This document shows, one piece after another, positions 17,024 through 26,430 of a stretch of 64,000 bases of DNA (positions are counted from its first letter, which is position 1; each line of letters opens with the position of its first letter). A program made the position numbers and the translations under genes. The notes under the pieces are model-generated. The model had not been told where the DNA came from and did no database searches. It saw only the letters and a list, made by a program, of their open reading frames with translations. Source of the DNA: DASCNA01 sp036011305 (GTDB lineage Bacteria; Verrucomicrobiota; Lentisphaeria; Victivallales; GWF2-38-69); assembly GCA_036011305.1 (NCBI GenBank), contig DASCNA010000066.1, positions 7,835 to 71,834 on the forward strand. The letters run 5' to 3'.

Positions 17024-18520
17024 ATGAATAATTTCTGGTTCCAGAGAAAATCAATTACAGCAGTAGCATTAAGTATATTAACATTAACTACAATTATTGA
17101 TATAACGATAGTAAGCGTAGGACTCCCGCATATAATGGGAACAATAGGGGCCAATACATCCCAAGCTTCATGGATTATTTCAGGATATGTAATTTCAGCA
17201 GCGATATGTATGCCGCTGAGCGGAATGATAGCAAAACTTATCGGGAGAAAAAGAGCTATCTTAATATGCTGCGCTATTTTTGCAGTAACTTCTATTTTAT
17301 GTGGACAGTCAACTTCATTGAACGAAATTGTTCTTTTTAGAATACTTCAGGGAATTGGAGGAGCTTTTATACCATCTTTAACTATGGGATATATAATAGG
17401 AGGCTTTAATAACGAAGAAAGGCCCAGAGTATTAACTCTTTATACTATGATGGTAGTTGCAGGTCCCATTTTAGGCCCTATCATGGGTGGATTTATTACT
17501 CAGCACATGGGGTGGGGATGGATATTTTATGTAAATGTTCCTATATGTTTGATATGCTTCATTATTCTTATGAGAAATATGGAAGAAAGTAAAATTGAAT
17601 CTCTTAAAGTTGACTTCATCAGTTTTTTCTTACTATGTATTTCAATTGGTCTTATTGAATACTTTGTAAATGCAGGAAACTTAAATGACTGGTTTTCCTC
17701 AAAGGCCGTTACTCTCTCATTAATATTCGGAATATTATTCATGATATTCTTTATATGGAGGGCTGTTCTTGGTAAATCAATTATTGATTTCAGAATTTTT
17801 AAATATAAAAACTATGTTATTTCATGCTTTATTTTAACGATTTATATGTGTATTGCATATTCTATTTTAGCTTATTTTCCGCTTTTTTTGGAAAATTCAT
17901 TTAAATACCCGGTTGAAACTACCGGCTTCGTTGTAGCTCCAAGAGGTATTGCTGCAATTATTATAACTCCATTTTTGAGTAAACTGTGCAAAAAAATTGA
18001 TGCCAAAATTTTAGTAATTTTAGGTATGATGTGTTTTTGTTTAGCAAGTTATATTATGGCAGGTATAAGTCCTCAAGCCGATTTTATCTATCTGCTTCCT
18101 CCAATTATGCTTCAAGGGGCAGCATTTGCATTTTTCTTTATGCCTCTAATGATGCTGGCATATTATAAGTTTCCAAAAGAACTGTCCAACACAGCAGGAG
18201 GAGTTTTCAGCTTTTTTCAAATGATAGGGGGATCTTTTGGTATAGCCGTCGGTGCTATTATTCTTTCTCATATGGAACAGGTTCACTGGAATTCATTGGT
18301 AAGACATATAAGTCCTTATAATAGCTCTTTCAGCTACTGGACAGATAGAATAGGACAAAATATAACTGAGAATAGTAAAATTCATTTAGCATTTTTAGAA
18401 ATATCTAAACTTTCAATTTTTAACAGTTATCTGAACTTATTCTATTTCTCTGTCGTCGCATGTATCATGATTGCTGTAGTAGTGTTGTTCCTTAATAAGA
18501 TTAAAAAAGTAACTGCATAG
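17024..18520 (+). CDS. EmrB/QacA-type MFS efflux transporter (copy 1)
   Basis: A 498-residue drug:H+ antiporter of the 14-helix (DHA2) class. Typical signatures: TTIIDITIVSVGLPHIMG in helix 1, the motif-A-like loop GMIAKLIGRKRAIL, and motif C GPILGPIMGGFI with RILQGIGGAFIP before it. The ATG has a GGAGG site. It works with the EmrA-like protein encoded just upstream and is probably controlled by the TetR gene that starts 18 bp downstream. The paralogue at 30048-31556 is alike along its whole length. Confidence 0.92.
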   Translation: MNNFWFQRKSITAVALSILTLTTIIDITIVSVGLPHIMGTIGANTSQASWIISGYVISAAICMPLSGMIAKLIGRKRAILICCAIFAVTSILCGQSTSLNEIVLFRILQGIGGAFIPSLTMGYIIGGFNNEERPRVLTLYTMMVVAGPILGPIMGGFITQHMGWGWIFYVNVPICLICFIILMRNMEESKIESLKVDFISFFLLCISIGLIEYFVNAGNLNDWFSSKAVTLSLIFGILFMIFFIWRAVLGKSIIDFRIFKYKNYVISCFILTIYMCIAYSILAYFPLFLENSFKYPVETTGFVVAPRGIAAIIITPFLSKLCKKIDAKILVILGMMCFCLASYIMAGISPQADFIYLLPPIMLQGAAFAFFFMPLMMLAYYKFPKELSNTAGGVFSFFQMIGGSFGIAVGAIILSHMEQVHWNSLVRHISPYNSSFSYWTDRIGQNITENSKIHLAFLEISKLSIFNSYLNLFYFSVVACIMIAVVVLFLNKIKKVTA

Positions 18521-18538
18521 ATGAGGGGTAGATAGAAA

Positions 18539-19165
18539 ATGAAAAACAGTAATGGTCTGTTGACAAAAGATAAGATACTTATAACTGCAGTTAGAATGTT
18601 TGCTGAGTATAGCTATGATGCAGTTTCTATACGATCTTTAGCTAAAGAAGCAGGTGTAAACAGTCATGCTTTATCTTATTATTTTGGAAGTAAGTTGGAA
18701 CTTTACAGGGCTTGCATTGATACTCTTTTGGAAAATGATAAAAAGAGTATGGAATCGATAAGAGAAGATATAAAATTTTGCCTGGAAAATAATTTAAATC
18801 ATAAAGTATGGTCTTCATTATTCAAAAAATATTTATCTCAAGTTATAAAATCTTTTATTGATGGTAATAGAAAGCTTAAATTTTTATTTCTTCTTAGGAT
18901 GAAACTTTCTAAATTTCGTTATGATAAAATAGAATCCAAGTCAGCTGAAACAGTAAACATTTTAAAATTATTGATAAACAAAACTAACTGTATAGTGTAT
19001 GAGAATAATAAATCGGCTGATCTTACCGTCATACGTATAGTATCAACTCTTAACTTACTCATAACTTCAAAAGAAGAAATTTTGAATGTGTTTAAATGTG
19101 AGGAATATAATGCTGAATTTATAGATATGTTTACCAACTATTTGTTAGACATGTCAAAAATTTAA
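18539..19165 (+). CDS. TetR-family regulator of efflux operon 1
   Basis: A 208-residue one-component repressor. The N-terminal HTH is clear (residues 10-56: DKILITAVRMFAEYSYDAVS, IRSLAKEAGVNSHALSYYF, then GSKLELYRACI). The C-terminal helical half (60-208) carries no known ligand pattern. The last gene of the operon, 18 bp after the MFS gene, it likely represses its own operon through the operator-like repeats before the emrA-like gene. It has close relatives at 19441 and 29407 and a dead copy at 15361-15558, all of nearly the same length and layout. Confidence 0.9.
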   Translation: MKNSNGLLTKDKILITAVRMFAEYSYDAVSIRSLAKEAGVNSHALSYYFGSKLELYRACIDTLLENDKKSMESIREDIKFCLENNLNHKVWSSLFKKYLSQVIKSFIDGNRKLKFLFLLRMKLSKFRYDKIESKSAETVNILKLLINKTNCIVYENNKSADLTVIRIVSTLNLLITSKEEILNVFKCEEYNAEFIDMFTNYLLDMSKI

Positions 19166-19440
19166 CGATTTTATATACAAATATAAAGCAAATGCAGAAA
19201 AATATAATTAAATGAATGTGAAAATTGCTGAAACAATGTATTGTTGTAAATTTCATAGGCTGGGTAAAAAATTTTCATGAATTCAAAATCCAATGATTAA
19301 TTTAAAATTGAATGGGATCATATCGGTGAAAACACAGTCTATTGCATTATGATAATTTGATTCTTCCTTAATTTGGGAAAACATAAATTATTGTTGATCT
19401 ATTTAAAAATGATCATAGAGATTTAAAATAGGTGTTTATT

Positions 19441-20058
19441 ATGAAAGCATATAAGAAAACAAAAGAAAAACTAATAAAATCTGCTATAAATCATTTTTCT
19501 GAAAAGGGATATGAGGGCGCATCAATTAGAGATATTGCTTTGGAAGCAGATATTAACAATACAATGATTTCTTACCATTTTGGGGGTAAAAAACAGCTTT
19601 ACAATTCCTGCATCGAGTATGTTTATGCTAAGTCAAATGAAAATATGATTACCATTGAACATGAAGTTGCATTTGCTGAAGAAAATAAACTTGAGCCTGA
19701 AATGTGGCTTTCTATATTTAAAAAAATGTTGCTGAAGAGAATTACATTTTTTACTGAGCCTAAAAGCAGAAACCTGTACTTATTTCTATTTAGAGCCAAA
19801 CTTGCAGATATTTCCTCTCCTAAGCATACAGAAGATTTGGATAGCCATATAATATTGACACATAAAGTAATAGGAGGTATAAATAAACTTGATTCATGTT
19901 CTCCTGAAGTAATAAAAAAAAGTTTAGTTATCACTTCTCTTATTCATGCTTTGGTTGTTTCTGAATATATTGTTCTTAATTCATTCGGATTTAGGAAATA
20001 TACACCGAAATTTATTGATGAATATATAGAATATTTAGTTAAAGAAGCTACAATTTAA
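19441..20058 (+). CDS. TetR-family regulator (orphan copy)
   Basis: A 205-residue TetR protein, paralogous to its upstream neighbour. The HTH reads INHFSEKGYEGASIRDIALE, then NNTMISYHFGGKKQLYNSCI (about 13-55). The C-terminal end (SEYIVLNSFGFRKYTPKFIDEYIEYLVK) is closer in layout to the copy at 29407 than to the one at 18539. I start at ATG 19441 with an AGGTG site; a GTG at 19432 is in frame. Unlike the other two it has no efflux genes of its own and is separated by 275 bp from the first module. Its target may be either efflux operon. Confidence 0.88.
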   Translation: MKAYKKTKEKLIKSAINHFSEKGYEGASIRDIALEADINNTMISYHFGGKKQLYNSCIEYVYAKSNENMITIEHEVAFAEENKLEPEMWLSIFKKMLLKRITFFTEPKSRNLYLFLFRAKLADISSPKHTEDLDSHIILTHKVIGGINKLDSCSPEVIKKSLVITSLIHALVVSEYIVLNSFGFRKYTPKFIDEYIEYLVKEATI

Positions 20059-20462
20059 TACGTTACAGATTTTTTTACCCGACGATTTAATATATGGCTA
20101 TTTTTATGAATATGTTCTCCTGTCTAATTACTATATCAACTAGATGTATCAATGTAGATCTGTTCTAGATTTGCTTTTTGGATTACATTCAGTCTTTGCT
20201 TCAGTTTCCGGAATCTTAACTTATTTAAGTGATTTTAAATCCAATACCATATTTTTGTAAGAATCTTCATTGACTGTAAACCTTAGAGAGACATTAAATT
20301 ACCTGTTTTTTAGTGCAATTAAAAAACGGGAAAATAGTTATTATGAACCTGTTTTGAGTAGATTTATTATAATAAATTATCTGAAAAATATATTGTTATT
20401 CAAAGAATCAGTGTTATAAGTTTTAGCTCAAGAAAATAAACAACTTAAAAGGAAATTGAACA
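20059..20462. other. Intergenic region, about 400 bp
   Basis: No gene. A 25-codon coding-like frame on the minus strand (20221-20298, with RFTVNEDSYKNMVLDLKSLK before its stop) may be the tail of a lost gene but is too short to call. An AT-rich inverted repeat (about 20301-20330) has no T-tract. Confidence 0.4.
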
Positions 20463-20984
20463 ATGAACAAAAAATCTATTATTGTATTAAGCCTGAGTTT
20501 AATTTTTGCCGTTTCTGCTTTTTCGTTAGAAGCAGCTCAAACTGCGCAACAGTCAAATAAAGCTGTTAAAGGTACCCCTGCAAGCAGTATGAAAACCTCT
20601 GAAAATATAGATTTCTTTGTAGTTGACACTCCGTTTTATCATGGATATCAGAGCAGTATAGCAACAATGCCTAGACAGGCAGTAAAAAAAGTTACAGATG
20701 GTTCACAAATAATTATTTCTGCTCCAGGGCTGACTAAAAATGATTTTAATATTAAAATTGTCGGCAATCAAATGGTTGTTACTGGGGAAAATCAAATTAA
20801 TAAAAAGACAAATAAACCTGTAAATAACGTTATTACACGCAATTTTAAAATTTACTATAAAGTGTGCAATAATGCAGATATTAACAAAATAACTTCAAAT
20901 TATGATAATGGAGTATTAATAGTTAATGTTCCTGTTGATCTGAATAAAATAAAGAAAGAAACTAAAGTTATTAAAATAAGCTAA
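20463..20984 (+). CDS. Exported Hsp20/alpha-crystallin-like protein
   Basis: A 173-residue protein that combines a Sec signal peptide (MNKKSIIVLSLSLIFAVSAF, cleavage near residue 24-25) with an alpha-crystallin domain (about 70-173). The domain shows the usual strands: IIISAPGLTKNDFNIKIVGN, MVVTGE, a central RNFKIYYKV strand, and YDNGVLIVNVP as the A-x-L-x-N-G-V-L-type signature. Small heat-shock proteins are normally cytosolic; this one should act in the envelope or outside, probably as a holdase, which is inference. The ATG follows AAAGGAAA, and a terminator follows, so it is monocistronic. Confidence 0.8.
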   Translation: MNKKSIIVLSLSLIFAVSAFSLEAAQTAQQSNKAVKGTPASSMKTSENIDFFVVDTPFYHGYQSSIATMPRQAVKKVTDGSQIIISAPGLTKNDFNIKIVGNQMVVTGENQINKKTNKPVNNVITRNFKIYYKVCNNADINKITSNYDNGVLIVNVPVDLNKIKKETKVIKIS

Positions 20985-21007
20985 TCAAGTTTTACTATCT
21001 ATAGTTT

Positions 21008-21037
21008 AAGGCTGTATTTAAAAATGCAGCCTTTTTT
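21008..21037 (+). terminator. Rho-independent terminator of the Hsp20-like gene
   Basis: A 10-bp stem with one G-U pair (AAGGCTGTAT, 21008-21017, with ATGCAGCCTT, 21024-21033), a 6-nt loop and a T-tract to 21037. Confidence 0.9.
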
Positions 21038-21515
21038 GTGTTTGAATATATTGTGATTATCAACAGCTAAAGATATGCCATAGTTAAAGAAAGCTCACAA
21101 TATTTTTATATAAAAAACTCTGAATTTTTATTTAAAAATAAAGTTAAACTTGGTTTGATATTTAATTTCTTACATATTATTTTCTAATTCTTGTGTTTTG
21201 TATTTTTAAGCAACATCAATTTATCTAAGGCTGAAATAAAACTCTAATTATATTCTGATTATTTAGAACAATGCGGATATTTTGAGTTAAATTTTTTGGT
21301 TTGTTTCTGAATAGCTACTAAGTGACAGGATAAGTAATTATACCGAATTGAGTTCTGCAAAGTCTGAGATATGTCTAATAAATACATTTTTAGGTTTTAT
21401 GAGAATATAAAGTTATCTTGATGTTTTGCCGGTATTAATCTGCTAAAGATATATACTATAAAGAAAAAAATACCTCTAATCTTTAACCAAAGTAATAATT
21501 TCAAAAAGGGAAAAT
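21038..21515. other. Intergenic region, about 480 bp
   Basis: AT-rich spacer with stops in all frames. I see no gene, terminator or repeat in it beyond a ribosome site for the next gene. Confidence 0.5.
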
Positions 21516-22019
21516 ATGATGAAAATTATAGTAGTTTTATTTACTGCTGTGTCACTGGGGATTATGCCGAGCATATTATCTGCATCTGTTGAAGTAACAT
21601 CAAGTGCGACTGGTATTGTCAGTTATATTGCTCCTGTAGGCAAAGAAGTTAAAGAAGGTGATGTACTTGTGAAATTTTTATCCAGTATTTCAGTAAATAA
21701 TATTAAAATTAAAAAAATAGAACTGGCATCAGCTATCAAAGATCTTCAGGAAAATGAACTGGATTATAAAAGAACTTCAAAGCTGATAAAAACAAATTCT
21801 ATTAGTGTGAGTGAAGCGGAAAATAGTCACTTTGATTATAAAAAAAGCCAACTGCATGTTGAGCATTTAAAACTGGAAATAAAAAATTTAGAAATCGCAC
21901 ATGATGATTATACTATAAAGGCACCTGAAAACTGCAAGGTTGTTAATGTTTACATATCTGAAAATTCCGGTGCTGACATAGGTGATAAGATTATGTCTAT
22001 TGAATATAACAAAAGTTAA
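21516..22019 (+). CDS. Minimal periplasmic membrane-fusion-like protein
   Basis: A 167-residue protein with a signal peptide (to about residue 23, SILSASVE) followed by only the core of an HlyD/AcrA adaptor. There is a first half-lipoyl segment (SSATGIVSYIAPVGKEVKEG, about 27-46), a coiled-coil hairpin (about 65-130, rich in Lys/Glu/Leu) and a second half-lipoyl segment (YTIKAPENCKVVNVYISENS). The beta-barrel and membrane-proximal domains are absent, and the stop follows at once. It may be a free-standing hairpin protein, a truncated adaptor or a component that works with another pump. It stands alone, with spacers on both sides. Confidence 0.7.
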   Translation: MMKIIVVLFTAVSLGIMPSILSASVEVTSSATGIVSYIAPVGKEVKEGDVLVKFLSSISVNNIKIKKIELASAIKDLQENELDYKRTSKLIKTNSISVSEAENSHFDYKKSQLHVEHLKLEIKNLEIAHDDYTIKAPENCKVVNVYISENSGADIGDKIMSIEYNKS

Positions 22020-22206
22020 AATTAGTTAAATCTATAATTTAATACACTGATAACAGGTAAAATATTCCTGTTATCTGAATCATCTTATTAAGTCATCAAA
22101 TTGTTTTAGAATACTGTATAAGATATTGTTAAAAAATTTTACTGTTTTAACGATTTTGACTGATTCAATTCTAATTGAAAAAGACCAATGAACCAGTTAA
22201 TTATTG

Positions 22207-23127
22207 TTATCTTATGTGGCTGGTAACTTTAGGTGACTCTATTGTTGCAGTAATAAAATTAACAATAGTTTTTACCGCTTTATTAGCTTCCGGGACAAGT
22301 GAAACTACAAGCATCCATAGATGAAACATTTTATCCCATTCTTTGTAAGTTAAGCGAATTCCAGATTTTTTTGCTTTATCTCTGAATTTTCTGCAATCGC
22401 TGAGAAATATATCATGAGTTCCTATCAATAAAAGTGTTGGTGGGAGCCCTTCCAGATTTCCGTTAATTGGGGATAAAAAAGGATGTGATAAATCAAAATC
22501 TCCAGCATATATTTTACCTACGTCTTGTAGCCCTTTCTTGTAAAGAACAGTATCATATGGTTCTATATTTTCTATTTCAGGATTACTTAAAGTCATATCT
22601 AAAAAAGGAGACAGCAAAATAAGGGCCGCAGGTAAAGGTTTTCTATCTTCTTTTAACTTTAATATGGTAGCCAGAGATAAACCTCCTCCCGCTGAATCTC
22701 CCAAGAAATAAATCTCACTGGCATTGATTTCAGATATCAAATTATTATATACCGAAATTACATCCTCTATCGAATTGAGACAGGAGGATTCCGGGGCTAA
22801 ACCATAATTTACCAAAATTGCCTTATTTCCTGTTTTTCTACATATATTTGCCAGCATTTTCCAATGCATTTTATTTGGGCCGCTAACATATCCGCCACCG
22901 TGAATATATATCAATATTCGGTTTGAAGTTTGATTGGAGGGAGTCAAAATAGTACAGTCAACACCGTTAATTGTTTTCATTTCTCTAGTACATCCGCGAA
23001 CTAGTGTTGCTGAAGGAGATTTAACATCTGTTTTCCTAAGCCTGTTTACATCCAAATCAGGATAATAACCAGGCCTCACATAATATTTTGCGATAAATTT
23101 GACTACTGTACTTTGTATACTTATCAT
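22207..23127 (-). CDS. Alpha/beta hydrolase, HSL-type esterase
   Basis: A 306-residue esterase of the hormone-sensitive-lipase (Abhydrolase_3) family. The oxyanion motif HGGGYVSGP (about 74-82), the nucleophile elbow GDSAGGG (about 144-150), the acid in GTHDIFLSD (about 238) and the histidine in KMFHLW (about 268) are in the right order. Such enzymes hydrolyse short acyl esters in the cytosol. No signal peptide. The gene stands alone on the minus strand, 88 bp downstream of the unknown 246-aa gene. Substrate unknown. Confidence 0.9.
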   Translation of the reverse strand: MISIQSTVVKFIAKYYVRPGYYPDLDVNRLRKTDVKSPSATLVRGCTREMKTINGVDCTILTPSNQTSNRILIYIHGGGYVSGPNKMHWKMLANICRKTGNKAILVNYGLAPESSCLNSIEDVISVYNNLISEINASEIYFLGDSAGGGLSLATILKLKEDRKPLPAALILLSPFLDMTLSNPEIENIEPYDTVLYKKGLQDVGKIYAGDFDLSHPFLSPINGNLEGLPPTLLLIGTHDIFLSDCRKFRDKAKKSGIRLTYKEWDKMFHLWMLVVSLVPEANKAVKTIVNFITATIESPKVTSHIR

Positions 23128-23214
23128 GTTACCAACCTAAATTTAAAAGCCTATAATGTAATCTAGTTGGTCAATATTTCAATATAGTAGCCCGTTAGAG
23201 AAAACATAAAAAAT

Positions 23215-23955
23215 TTATTTTACAAAGTTTATAAAATGTCTTAGAAAATTGGACCAGATATTATCAGACGATTTTACCGTCTCAATAATTTTATCTTGCT
23301 CTATTCTTAAAGCAAAAAACAGATTAAGCCATAACCAGTTGTCTTCTGATAATTTATTAAGCTCTGTTATTAGTTCGGACATCTTTTTAATATGATGTAA
23401 TTTCAGGACAAAAGCTTTTCTTTTAGATGTTTCTAAAGTAATATTACCGGTTTCTGTTTCTAAGTTGAATTTATAATAATCCCATGAAAGTTTCTTATCC
23501 TGTAGAGGATCGAATGAGGTTGGTTCTGATACATATCCGCCATCTATATAAAGTTCAATATTTGGAACTACAGAAGGATCTATTTTAGATAATTTTGTAG
23601 TGAATTCTTCACTGTTTAGACAAGCGATAAAATTATTCCAGTTCCAAGAATCATCCATAATAAAGCTTTTAGCCTTTCTAGAGTTGTATACAGGAGCAAG
23701 CGCTTCATCAAGTCCTTTTTCAATATATAAACCGCACAGAAGTGAATTTTGCGCAGCATCTCCCCAGTTAAAATAGAATTTTCCATGTTTGTAATGAGGA
23801 AGTTTACTGGAAGGAACCAGCCACCATGATGTTTTATCAGGTCTGAACCTATCCCATGGTCTTTTAGCAAACTTATATTCGTTCTTAATAAATTTTGAAA
23901 CAGATTCACACAATTGTCTGGGAGTTTCTGCCAATGATATATTTTTCTTTTCCAT
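23215..23955 (-). CDS. Unknown 246-aa protein next to the DNA polymerase
   Basis: I do not recognise the family. It is a soluble, Trp-rich protein with a notable N-terminal half: KFAKRPWDRFRPDKTSWWLV at about 28-47, then PHYKHGKFYFNWGD and LLCGLYIEKGL. The C-terminal half is helical (LKLHHIKKMSELITELNKLS, ending FLRHFINFVK). Its start is 24 bp after the stop of the family B polymerase gene on the same strand, so the two are almost surely co-transcribed and may act together; that is inference from spacing. No HNH, PD-(D/E)xK or other nuclease motif was found. Confidence 0.7.
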   Translation of the reverse strand: MEKKNISLAETPRQLCESVSKFIKNEYKFAKRPWDRFRPDKTSWWLVPSSKLPHYKHGKFYFNWGDAAQNSLLCGLYIEKGLDEALAPVYNSRKAKSFIMDDSWNWNNFIACLNSEEFTTKLSKIDPSVVPNIELYIDGGYVSEPTSFDPLQDKKLSWDYYKFNLETETGNITLETSKRKAFVLKLHHIKKMSELITELNKLSEDNWLWLNLFFALRIEQDKIIETVKSSDNIWSNFLRHFINFVK

Positions 23956-23979
23956 AATACTTACTACTTTCAGAAGAGT

Positions 23980-26220
23980 TTATTTTAGGCTGAACAAATC
24001 ATTGTCCTCATTTTTTTCAGGAATGAAGGCTGCAAATTTTTTGTAAATGTCATCCAGTTTACCTATGTAATAAAGTGTGTTTTCATTTCGCATTTCAGGT
24101 GCATCAGATAGCAGCGAGGAATTATCAACTACAGAAAGTTTCTTTTTTACTCCTATAACATAATATGAAATTTGATCACCTTGCCTATAAGCTCTGGTAG
24201 ATTTTAAAGCCAGTTCATAGGCTGCACTTCTTCTGCCTTTTCCCGTATTGATTTTTATTTTATAATTATCAGGGGACTCTTTTAATGTTTCTGATTTAGC
24301 TATTTTTGATAAAGGTATTTTATGAGCTTCAATTCTGTTTTTAAAATCTTCAGTATAATTATGAATTTTTCCATACTCTTCATTAAGGAGCAAATGAAGA
24401 AATTCATTAATATATTCTCTGATAAAAGGTTCAACACCTCTGGATTTTAATGCAGCTCCTGTTATTAATACTTCTTCTTTATCTGTTAATAGTGCATAGT
24501 TCTTACTTTTATAGGAAAACATTTTCTTATAAGTAGAATCAAGTTCAACTTCAATTCCTTCGGGCAGTATATTTTGAATGTTACTTTCCATTTCGTTTAC
24601 AGATGTGACACCTTGAGGAGGTTGGAAGTAGATACCGTCAGTATCCATTTCAATTACTTTTGCTCCGCTGTCTTTAAGAAAATTTAACATAAGTGTTAAT
24701 ATTTCTCTTCCTTTTGTAGTTATGTTCTCTGCCATGTCATAATCGTTGAATGTGCCCTGTGAAAAAGCTAAATATCCATAAAACGAGTTTATCATGATTT
24801 TAAAACTAGTCTGCAGAGAATTAAAAAGTTCCTTTTCACTTCTGTCATTTGCTTTTTTCTCACTATCTTTGGCATGCAGTCTTATTGTACGCAGTTTATC
24901 CAGTAAAAAAGGAAATACTTTCTTACTGTCTCTGCTTGGACACCATTTTTCAGAAAGAATTATTGAAGGATAGAGTGATCTGATATCACAATGCCATACA
25001 TTTTTAAAAATACCCGTTTCCATGGCATCGGTTAGTGCACCTGAAATTTGTCTAGGCTGTTCTGACGTAGGAATTGATTCTCTTTTATTAAGGTAAGCGC
25101 TGATGAGAAGAGCATCAATTCTTGTTGCATTACCTCTTACAATAATATTTTGATATGAGAATGGCTGAAGTTGAGTTTGGTAGAAATAACTTGGAGAAAG
25201 TATAGCTGAAACATCTCTTGTTTCTCTTGCATCATCAAGAGCATAAGCGACTAATTCTTCTCTGCTTTCGTTATAGTATTTTATAATATTTCCAGCATCT
25301 ATATATGTTCTTTCTTCAGATGCAATATTGAAATGTTTTGCAATTGCTTTAAGCCCGTAGCTTTCTAAATTTCGGTGGCTTACATCATATAATTGTGCAA
25401 GAAAATATGTGTCGACAATATGACGGCCATAAATTTCATAACGTTTATATGAAGTAGATCTTTCAGCTACACTGAATCTTGAATTTCTAGTTTTAGGTGT
25501 GGAATTATCTCTTCCAAGTGAAAGTTTAACCTTGTGTCGTTTTGCTCTTGTTTCTATGAACGGTAAATCAAATCTAAATAGGTTATGGCCTTCAATTACA
25601 TCAGGGTCTCTTTCTTTTACTGTCACGACAAATTCTTCAATTATATCTTTCTCTGTTGTGTCTTCATTAACAATCAGACATTTTTCCCAGCCTGTACTGT
25701 CACTCATGCTGATAATAATAATTTTGTCATCTTCTCTTTTCGGATTTGGAAAATCATAACCTTCTGTTGTTAACGTTTCCAGGTCGAACTGAAAACGTCT
25801 AAGATCAGTAAACTTCATATTTCTAAATAATCTGGTATTCAGACTCATTAATATCTGCTGTTGAATATCAGTAAACAGTCTGTATGGTGCATTAAATGAA
25901 GAAGGTGATAGACCTGTTATTTTTTTTAGATGCTTAACTGCATCAAAATATGCTGTTAGATCTGCAAATTCTGCCAGAAATGCAAAAGGATTAGATCCAC
26001 TGAGTTCCGTTATTTTGACTGTTTCTTCTAAAGTGTCTAGCAGTTCCGGTGCTAACAGAAGCAGAAATGGACGAAATGAAGCTATTTCTTTTTTTACTGA
26101 ATCACTTTTCCTTATAAAAAGTTCAGCTGTTCCATTAGTGCCTGGTTCAATTGCAACAACATTTAAATATTGTGAAGTAGTGAGTTCTTCCAGTGCCTTA
26201 TTGATATCTATTTCGTTCAT
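23980..26220 (-). CDS. Family B DNA polymerase (Pol II-like)
   Basis: A 746-residue replicative-fold polymerase. The 3'-5' exonuclease is intact: Exo I FDLETL, Exo II EGHNLFRFDLPF and Exo III YALDDARETRDV. Polymerase motif A is DIRSLYPSIIL, motif B lies around NSFYGYLAFSQG, motif C is EMDTDGIYF and the KKY-like K-x-Y is in KSKNYALL. All catalytic aspartates are present, so it should be an active proofreading polymerase for repair or restart, as for E. coli Pol II (783 aa). It is divergent from yicC across a 210-bp spacer and co-oriented with the unknown 246-aa gene downstream. Confidence 0.92.
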   Translation of the reverse strand: MNEIDINKALEELTTSQYLNVVAIEPGTNGTAELFIRKSDSVKKEIASFRPFLLLLAPELLDTLEETVKITELSGSNPFAFLAEFADLTAYFDAVKHLKKITGLSPSSFNAPYRLFTDIQQQILMSLNTRLFRNMKFTDLRRFQFDLETLTTEGYDFPNPKREDDKIIIISMSDSTGWEKCLIVNEDTTEKDIIEEFVVTVKERDPDVIEGHNLFRFDLPFIETRAKRHKVKLSLGRDNSTPKTRNSRFSVAERSTSYKRYEIYGRHIVDTYFLAQLYDVSHRNLESYGLKAIAKHFNIASEERTYIDAGNIIKYYNESREELVAYALDDARETRDVSAILSPSYFYQTQLQPFSYQNIIVRGNATRIDALLISAYLNKRESIPTSEQPRQISGALTDAMETGIFKNVWHCDIRSLYPSIILSEKWCPSRDSKKVFPFLLDKLRTIRLHAKDSEKKANDRSEKELFNSLQTSFKIMINSFYGYLAFSQGTFNDYDMAENITTKGREILTLMLNFLKDSGAKVIEMDTDGIYFQPPQGVTSVNEMESNIQNILPEGIEVELDSTYKKMFSYKSKNYALLTDKEEVLITGAALKSRGVEPFIREYINEFLHLLLNEEYGKIHNYTEDFKNRIEAHKIPLSKIAKSETLKESPDNYKIKINTGKGRRSAAYELALKSTRAYRQGDQISYYVIGVKKKLSVVDNSSLLSDAPEMRNENTLYYIGKLDDIYKKFAAFIPEKNEDNDLFSLK

Positions 26221-26430
26221 ATGATTATGTGATTATTTTTATAGTTTTAAAAATTAAATAATTTAACTAATTGATATTTAGGTAAAGTAAAATAATTTAA
26301 CATGTTATCAATCGCAATATATGAAATAGTAGAACATTAAGTGTTAAAATTAAAAGTATTTGTTTGTATATTAATGTTATGACTGACTAATACTTAACAG
26401 AACACATAAAATAAGAATTTGAGGTCCTTG

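Noticed and set aside
20301..20330. AT-rich inverted repeat CCTGTTTTTTA / TAAAAAACGGG as terminator of the orphan tetR
   Set aside because: No T-tract on the plus side and more than 240 bp from the stop codon.
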